Assembly: GCA_050181295.1 (NCBI GenBank)
Contig: JBFXDI010000142.1
Location: forward strand, 1-9,958
Direction of reading: 5' to 3'
Source of the DNA: JBFXDI01 sp050181295
Lineage (GTDB): Bacteria > Pseudomonadota > Alphaproteobacteria > Rhizobiales > Aestuariivirgaceae
Length of the DNA stretch: 9,958 nucleotides
In this document: positions 6,867 to 9,958 of the stretch, in pieces
How positions within the stretch are numbered: the stretch's first letter is position 1
How the letters are laid out: every line of letters begins with the position of its first letter
Translations under genes and position numbers: made by a program
Notes under the pieces: generated by a model
Database searches by the model: none
The model's input: the letters and a program-made list of their open reading frames with translations, nothing else
Told to the model about the DNA's origin: nothing

Positions 6867-7820
6867 TCAAAGGTCGATCACGCGCCGGCCATCGCCAGGG
6901 CGTTCGCTCCTGCCCGCCGAGCGCAACTCACCGCCGGAACGGGCCTCGAGGCCTGATCCGTGGCTCCGCCGGTCAGGATCGGCGCTCAGGATCTTCCTCA
7001 GCACCGGGGTCACAATGGACTTGAACTTCACCGGATCTTCCGCCGTCGGGAAATGGCCTCCGCTGAAGATGATGCACTCGGAGTTCTTCACCTTCTCGGC
7101 TGTGCGCTCCGTCATCTCGGGCGTGCAGGCGAAGTCGTAGTCGCCGGTGAGAAAGTAGATCGGGACCTTGCCGGAGATCTTGTGCACGTGCTCGCGGATG
7201 TCGGAATCGACGCTGTAGAAGTAGAGATCGCCCTTGAAGACGCCCGGCCCGCCCTGCGCATAGTACCAGGCCGTCTCGTGCACATAGTCGATCGGAGACT
7301 CCGGCGACATGAGGCCCAGCATGCAGGTCGAGATGGCGTCGCCGCCATGAATCTGTGGGTGATGGAGCGGATCGATCCACCAGCCGGGCGAATAATCGCA
7401 GCCTTCGAGCGCGATGAAGGCCGAGAACTCATTCTCGTGCTTGAGCGCGAGCCAGAGGCAGACATTGCCGCCCATGGACTGGCCCATGATCACCGGCTTC
7501 TTGAGGTCGAGCGCACGGCAGAAGGCGACGATGAACTCGCAGTAGAAGCGTGTGGTGAGCTTGTACTCCTCCTCCATCAGGTGAAAGTCGGAGGGCGGAA
7601 TGGACTTGCCGTGCCAGGGCAGGTCGAAAGCGATGACACGGAAATTCTGCGTGAAATCAGGATCGCAGAGCTGGTGACGGTATTGGCGCGCGTCCGCCCC
7701 AGCGGTGTGCAGGCATACGAGCGGAACGCCCTCGCCATTCTCCTCGTAGTAGGTCCGGTAGGTCTTGCCCTCGCACTGGACGTACACATAGCGGCCGACA
7801 ATCGGATCGTGCTGGTTCAT
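6867..7820 (-). CDS. Alpha/beta hydrolase
   Basis: A 317-residue protein with the alpha/beta-hydrolase fold, likely cytoplasmic as no signal peptide is visible. It should cleave an ester, C-C or similar bond; the substrate is unknown. Seen: an oxyanion-type HTAG (38-41), FDLPWHGKS (65-73), the nucleophile elbow GQSMGG with Ser115, an acid candidate in TGDYDF (Asp227 or Asp229), and His256 in SGGHFP. This completes a Ser-Asp-His triad. The overall pattern recalls hydrolases of aromatic-ring or epoxide breakdown, but not closely enough to name one. The catalytic domain appears to end near residue 279; the last 38 residues are a basic, Gly/Ser/Arg-rich, low-complexity tail. The start is set by AAGGAGA seven bases before the ATG. 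It lies 26 bases after the SCP2-like gene and 49 bases before the first permease, so it probably acts on the imported compound (inference). Confidence 0.9.
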   Translation of the reverse strand: MNQHDPIVGRYVYVQCEGKTYRTYYEENGEGVPLVCLHTAGADARQYRHQLCDPDFTQNFRVIAFDLPWHGKSIPPSDFHLMEEEYKLTTRFYCEFIVAFCRALDLKKPVIMGQSMGGNVCLWLALKHENEFSAFIALEGCDYSPGWWIDPLHHPQIHGGDAISTCMLGLMSPESPIDYVHETAWYYAQGGPGVFKGDLYFYSVDSDIREHVHKISGKVPIYFLTGDYDFACTPEMTERTAEKVKNSECIIFSGGHFPTAEDPVKFKSIVTPVLRKILSADPDRRSHGSGLEARSGGELRSAGRSERPGDGRRVIDL

Positions 7821-7827
7821 CTTTCTG

Positions 7828-7834
7828 TCTCCTT
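7828..7834 (-). promoter_or_regulatory. Shine-Dalgarno site of the hydrolase gene
   Basis: AAGGAGA on the minus strand, seven bases before the ATG at 7820. It decides the start: the same frame is open further upstream (to 8213) but there it overlaps the SCP2-like gene and has no such site. Confidence 0.7.
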
Positions 7835-7846
7835 GTCTGCCGGTTC

Positions 7847-8251
7847 TCAGACCTGCCGCATGAGGGCCAACATGCGGGTCAGCGCCCGCATATGCTGCCA
7901 GAAGGGCAAGGTGTTTCCCTCGATGGTGAGCTGCTTGTGGAGCGGATGGGCCATGGCCCAGATGTCGTTGAACATGGGCGGCGGCACGGGCTGCGCGAAC
8001 TTCGACCAGGCGCTCGCCGGCGCCTTCAAGGCGAAGTCGTAGCCCATGTCGCTCGGCGCCAGCCCTTCCGAGATGCGCTGGATCTTGCCCTTGTAGACGT
8101 CGATCAGGAATTCGGTCTCGTCGACGCCGAGCACGAAGCGGCTGGTGAAGAAGCGCCCGGTCACCGGCAGGATGCGGTCTTCGTTGACCTTGCGGGCCCA
8201 GCGCTCGACCCATTCCACGTCGAAGCTCTTCCTGCTCCCAAATCTACTCAT
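7847..8251 (-). CDS. Small SCP2-like (sterol-carrier-type) protein
   Basis: A 134-residue soluble protein without signal peptide or membrane segment. Its pattern resembles SCP2-type lipid-carrier domains: an alternating hydrophobic strand pair (FTSRFVLGVDETEFLIDVYK, 35-54), then GKIQRI, a strand leading into FALKAPASAWSKF (73-85), a PVPPP turn (88-92), and a C-terminal amphipathic region with LTIEGNTLPFWQHMRAL (108-124), where SCP2-like proteins carry a short strand and a final helix. Members of that fold bind fatty acyl or sterol-like ligands in a hydrophobic tunnel. The assignment is from fold pattern only and is moderate. A perfect AGGAGG five bases before the ATG, 12 bases after the ATPase-PEBP stop, supports the start. 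Its place between the ATPase and the hydrolase suggests it carries or presents the compound the system handles (inference). Confidence 0.72.
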   Translation of the reverse strand: MSRFGSRKSFDVEWVERWARKVNEDRILPVTGRFFTSRFVLGVDETEFLIDVYKGKIQRISEGLAPSDMGYDFALKAPASAWSKFAQPVPPPMFNDIWAMAHPLHKQLTIEGNTLPFWQHMRALTRMLALMRQV

Positions 8252-8256
8252 GCGAT

Positions 8257-8262
8257 CCTCCT
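8257..8262 (-). promoter_or_regulatory. Shine-Dalgarno site of the SCP2-like gene
   Basis: AGGAGG on the minus strand, five bases before the ATG at 8251 and directly after the TGA of the ATPase-PEBP gene (8264-8266). It is the strongest ribosome binding site in the window. Confidence 0.75.
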
Positions 8263-8263
8263 G

Positions 8264-9958
8264 TCATTTCGAGAAAGGCGGTGATGGGTCCTGGCTAGGC
8301 AGCGGCTTCCTGGCGGGACCATAGAAGGCGATGAACGACGTCGAGTCGATCGTCACAGGCAGGACCGCCGAGGCAAAGGCGTTGAAATCGGCACCGGGCG
8401 GCAGGCCGAGACGCTCGACCTTGAGGGCCCGAAGCGTGAACACGTAGCGGTGCTGCTGGTCGGGCGGCCAGGGCCCGCCATAGCCGCGGCCGAAGCCCGG
8501 AATGCCGAAGGTCACGAAGTCGCTGTTCAGCTCCAGGGCGCCATGCGGCAGAAGCGGTCCGCCACTTGCGCCTTCCGGCAGCTCGCGCGCCGTCGCCGGA
8601 ATGTCGTGCACCATCCAGTGCGCGAAGTAGCGTGGGAAATTGAACTCTTCCGGCAGATCCGGATCGGTGATGGAGAGCGCGAAGCTCCGGGTGCCCTCCG
8701 GCGCGCCCGACCACACAAGCCGCGGCGACAGACGGCTCTCTTCCACGAAGCGTTCGGGAATCACCGAGTTCGAAGGGATGTCCGGCGCGGTCAGGAGGAA
8801 GGGACCTCCTGTCGAGACAGATGGCTCCCGGCGAGGCGAAGTCGAGACGGCCCTCGGCATGGGGCGGCCCCCCTCGAAGCCTCCACCGGCCGCCCGAAGC
8901 GCCGGCACGACATCCGGCTCCACATTCTGGTTGGCGGCCTCGCCCGGAAGTCTCGCGGTGGCCTTGCGCCCGAACATGGCGTTGAGCAGCACGTGCCCGT
9001 CGTAAGGTGGCTCGAACTCCGCCGAGATGGTGCCGTTGCGGAACACGTGTACGCGGGTGCAGAGGTTGAGAAACTCCTCGAGCTCGCTCGACAGGAACAC
9101 CACGGCGTTGCCGCGCGCGGCGAACTCCCGGAGGTTGCGGTAGAGGTCGAGCTGGGCGCCGATGTCGATGCCGCGCGCCGGATCGTTCAGCACCAGGACA
9201 AGCGGCTTCTCCGCGAAGGAGCGCGCGATCAGGACCTTCTGCTGGTTCCCGCCCGAAAGCGAGGTGATGGCGTTGTCGCGATCCCCCATCTTGACCGCAA
9301 GCTTGCTCGACTCCCATTCGAAGATCGGCGCGAGCTTGGTCCGGTTGATGAGGTTGAGGATGCCGCCCAGCCGGTACTCCTGATAGACCGGGATGAGCAG
9401 GTTCTCGAAGATGCTGAGGTTGGCGAAGATCCCTTCCCTCTTCCGGTCTCCGCTCACATAGCTGATGTTGTTCTCGCGTGCCGACCGCAGATCGGACACC
9501 TCGCTCGCGGCCTTCTCGTGCACGATCGACACGCGGCCCGAGACGAGCCGCTGAATGCCCGCGAGGCAGCGCACGAAATCGGCCTGTCCCTGGCCGTCCA
9601 GGCCCGTGATGCCGACAATTTCACCGGGGTGGAGGTTGAAGGTGATCGCTCCGGAATCGGTCCAGACGCGACCGTCCGTGACGCGCAGGAGCTGAGCCGG
9701 TCCCTGGCGTTCGGGAATGGACTGGCCGTGCTCGGAGCGTTCCCGCTCCGGCCCCGCGATGAGCTCCAGGATGCGGGCTTCCGTGATCTCCTCCTTCTCG
9801 AGGCATCCGACGTCAACCCCGTCGCGCAGAACGGTGGCCCGATCGGCGATGCGCACCAGTTCGGCGATGCGGTGCGTCACGATGAGGATGCTTGCGCCGG
9901 CCTGCTTGAGCTGACGCATCTTGCGGAACAGCCGTTCCGTGGAATCGAAGTCGAGCGC
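8264..9958 (-). CDS. Sugar-type ABC ATPase (3' part) fused in frame to a PEBP (YbhB/YbcL-like) domain
   Basis: 564 residues are visible; the 5' part is beyond the right edge. Numbered from the ATG at 9919 (13 further residues precede it, ALDFDSTERLFRK): the end of nucleotide-binding domain 1 with its H-loop THRIAEL (His16), then domain 2 (about 75-316). Domain 2 has a degenerate Walker A (GLDGQGQA, 106-113), the signature LSGGNQQK (221-228), and LNDPARGIDIGAQ (244-256) in place of the usual LDEPTRGxDxGAK. This is the two-domain RbsA/CUT2 type that energises the two permeases downstream. Without a stop, the frame passes through a Gly/Pro/Arg linker (about 320-370) into a PEBP domain (about 371-535): SPRLVWSGAPEGTRSFAL, TDPD, HWMVHDIPA, GYGGPWPPDQQHRYVFTLRAL. 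PEBP domains bind anionic or lipid-like ligands. Such a fusion is unusual; an internal ATG at 8860 could also give a free PEBP of 198 residues. Confidence 0.9.
   Translation of the reverse strand, partial: ALDFDSTERLFRKMRQLKQAGASILIVTHRIAELVRIADRATVLRDGVDVGCLEKEEITEARILELIAGPERERSEHGQSIPERQGPAQLLRVTDGRVWTDSGAITFNLHPGEIVGITGLDGQGQADFVRCLAGIQRLVSGRVSIVHEKAASEVSDLRSARENNISYVSGDRKREGIFANLSIFENLLIPVYQEYRLGGILNLINRTKLAPIFEWESSKLAVKMGDRDNAITSLSGGNQQKVLIARSFAEKPLVLVLNDPARGIDIGAQLDLYRNLREFAARGNAVVFLSSELEEFLNLCTRVHVFRNGTISAEFEPPYDGHVLLNAMFGRKATARLPGEAANQNVEPDVVPALRAAGGGFEGGRPMPRAVSTSPRREPSVSTGGPFLLTAPDIPSNSVIPERFVEESRLSPRLVWSGAPEGTRSFALSITDPDLPEEFNFPRYFAHWMVHDIPATARELPEGASGGPLLPHGALELNSDFVTFGIPGFGRGYGGPWPPDQQHRYVFTLRALKVERLGLPPGADFNAFASAVLPVTIDSTSFIAFYGPARKPLPSQDPSPPFSK
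8870..8875 (-). promoter_or_regulatory. Possible internal Shine-Dalgarno for a separate PEBP protein
   Basis: GAGGGG on the minus strand, nine bases before an in-frame ATG at 8860. That ATG is residue 354 of the long frame, in the linker and about 17 residues before the PEBP domain starts. Translation from here would give a 198-residue PEBP, the usual size for free-standing YbhB-type proteins. The site is only moderately convincing because the surrounding DNA is G-rich. Confidence 0.4.

Noticed and set aside
6867..8213. A single 448-codon minus-strand frame containing the hydrolase with a longer N-terminus.
   Set aside because: The extra N-terminal part overlaps the SCP2-like gene in another frame and reads as low-complexity Arg/Ala/Gly; the ATG at 7820 has a clear ribosome binding site.

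Overview
The window is GC-rich, and all nine supported genes lie on the minus strand with gaps of 0 to 49 bases. I see no promoter or terminator inside, so it reads as one long operon transcribed from right to left, with both ends cut off by the window. The base composition, the tight overlaps and the protein families suggest an alphaproteobacterium, perhaps a Rhizobiales or Rhodobacterales member; that assignment is an inference, and no rRNA or marker gene supports it.

In transcription order (right to left): (1) the 3' part of a sugar-type (RbsA/CUT2-like) ABC ATPase whose reading frame continues into a complete PEBP (YbhB/YbcL-like) domain, 8264-9958; (2) a small SCP2-like, lipid-carrier-type protein, 7847-8251; (3) an alpha/beta hydrolase, 6867-7820; (4) and (5) two RbsC-like permeases, each with an unusual extra membrane part, 5447-6817 and 4041-5450; (6) a seven-helix protein clearly related to proteorhodopsin, in which the retinal-binding lysine is a leucine and the proton acceptor and donor are also lost, 3342-4031; (7) a large flotillin/YqiK-like SPFH protein with a very long coiled coil, 1106-3310; (8) a small four-helix membrane protein, 607-1077; (9) the N-terminal part of a sodium:solute symporter, 1-610.

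The first five genes look like an import system plus cytoplasmic processing: a two-domain ATPase, two permeases, a hydrolase and a possible hydrophobic-ligand carrier. A substrate-binding protein is not in the window and may lie further right. The last four genes are all membrane proteins: a lysine-less opsin homologue, a membrane-microdomain scaffold, and a symporter with a small partner subunit. The combination suggests a dedicated membrane uptake or sensing assembly, with the opsin-like protein acting as something other than a light-driven pump. The substrate cannot be read from the sequence; SCP2-like and PEBP domains would fit a hydrophobic or lipid-like ligand, but this is inference.

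There are no tRNA or rRNA genes, CRISPR arrays, insertion sequences or long non-coding stretches. The many long plus-strand open frames are shadows of the minus-strand genes.
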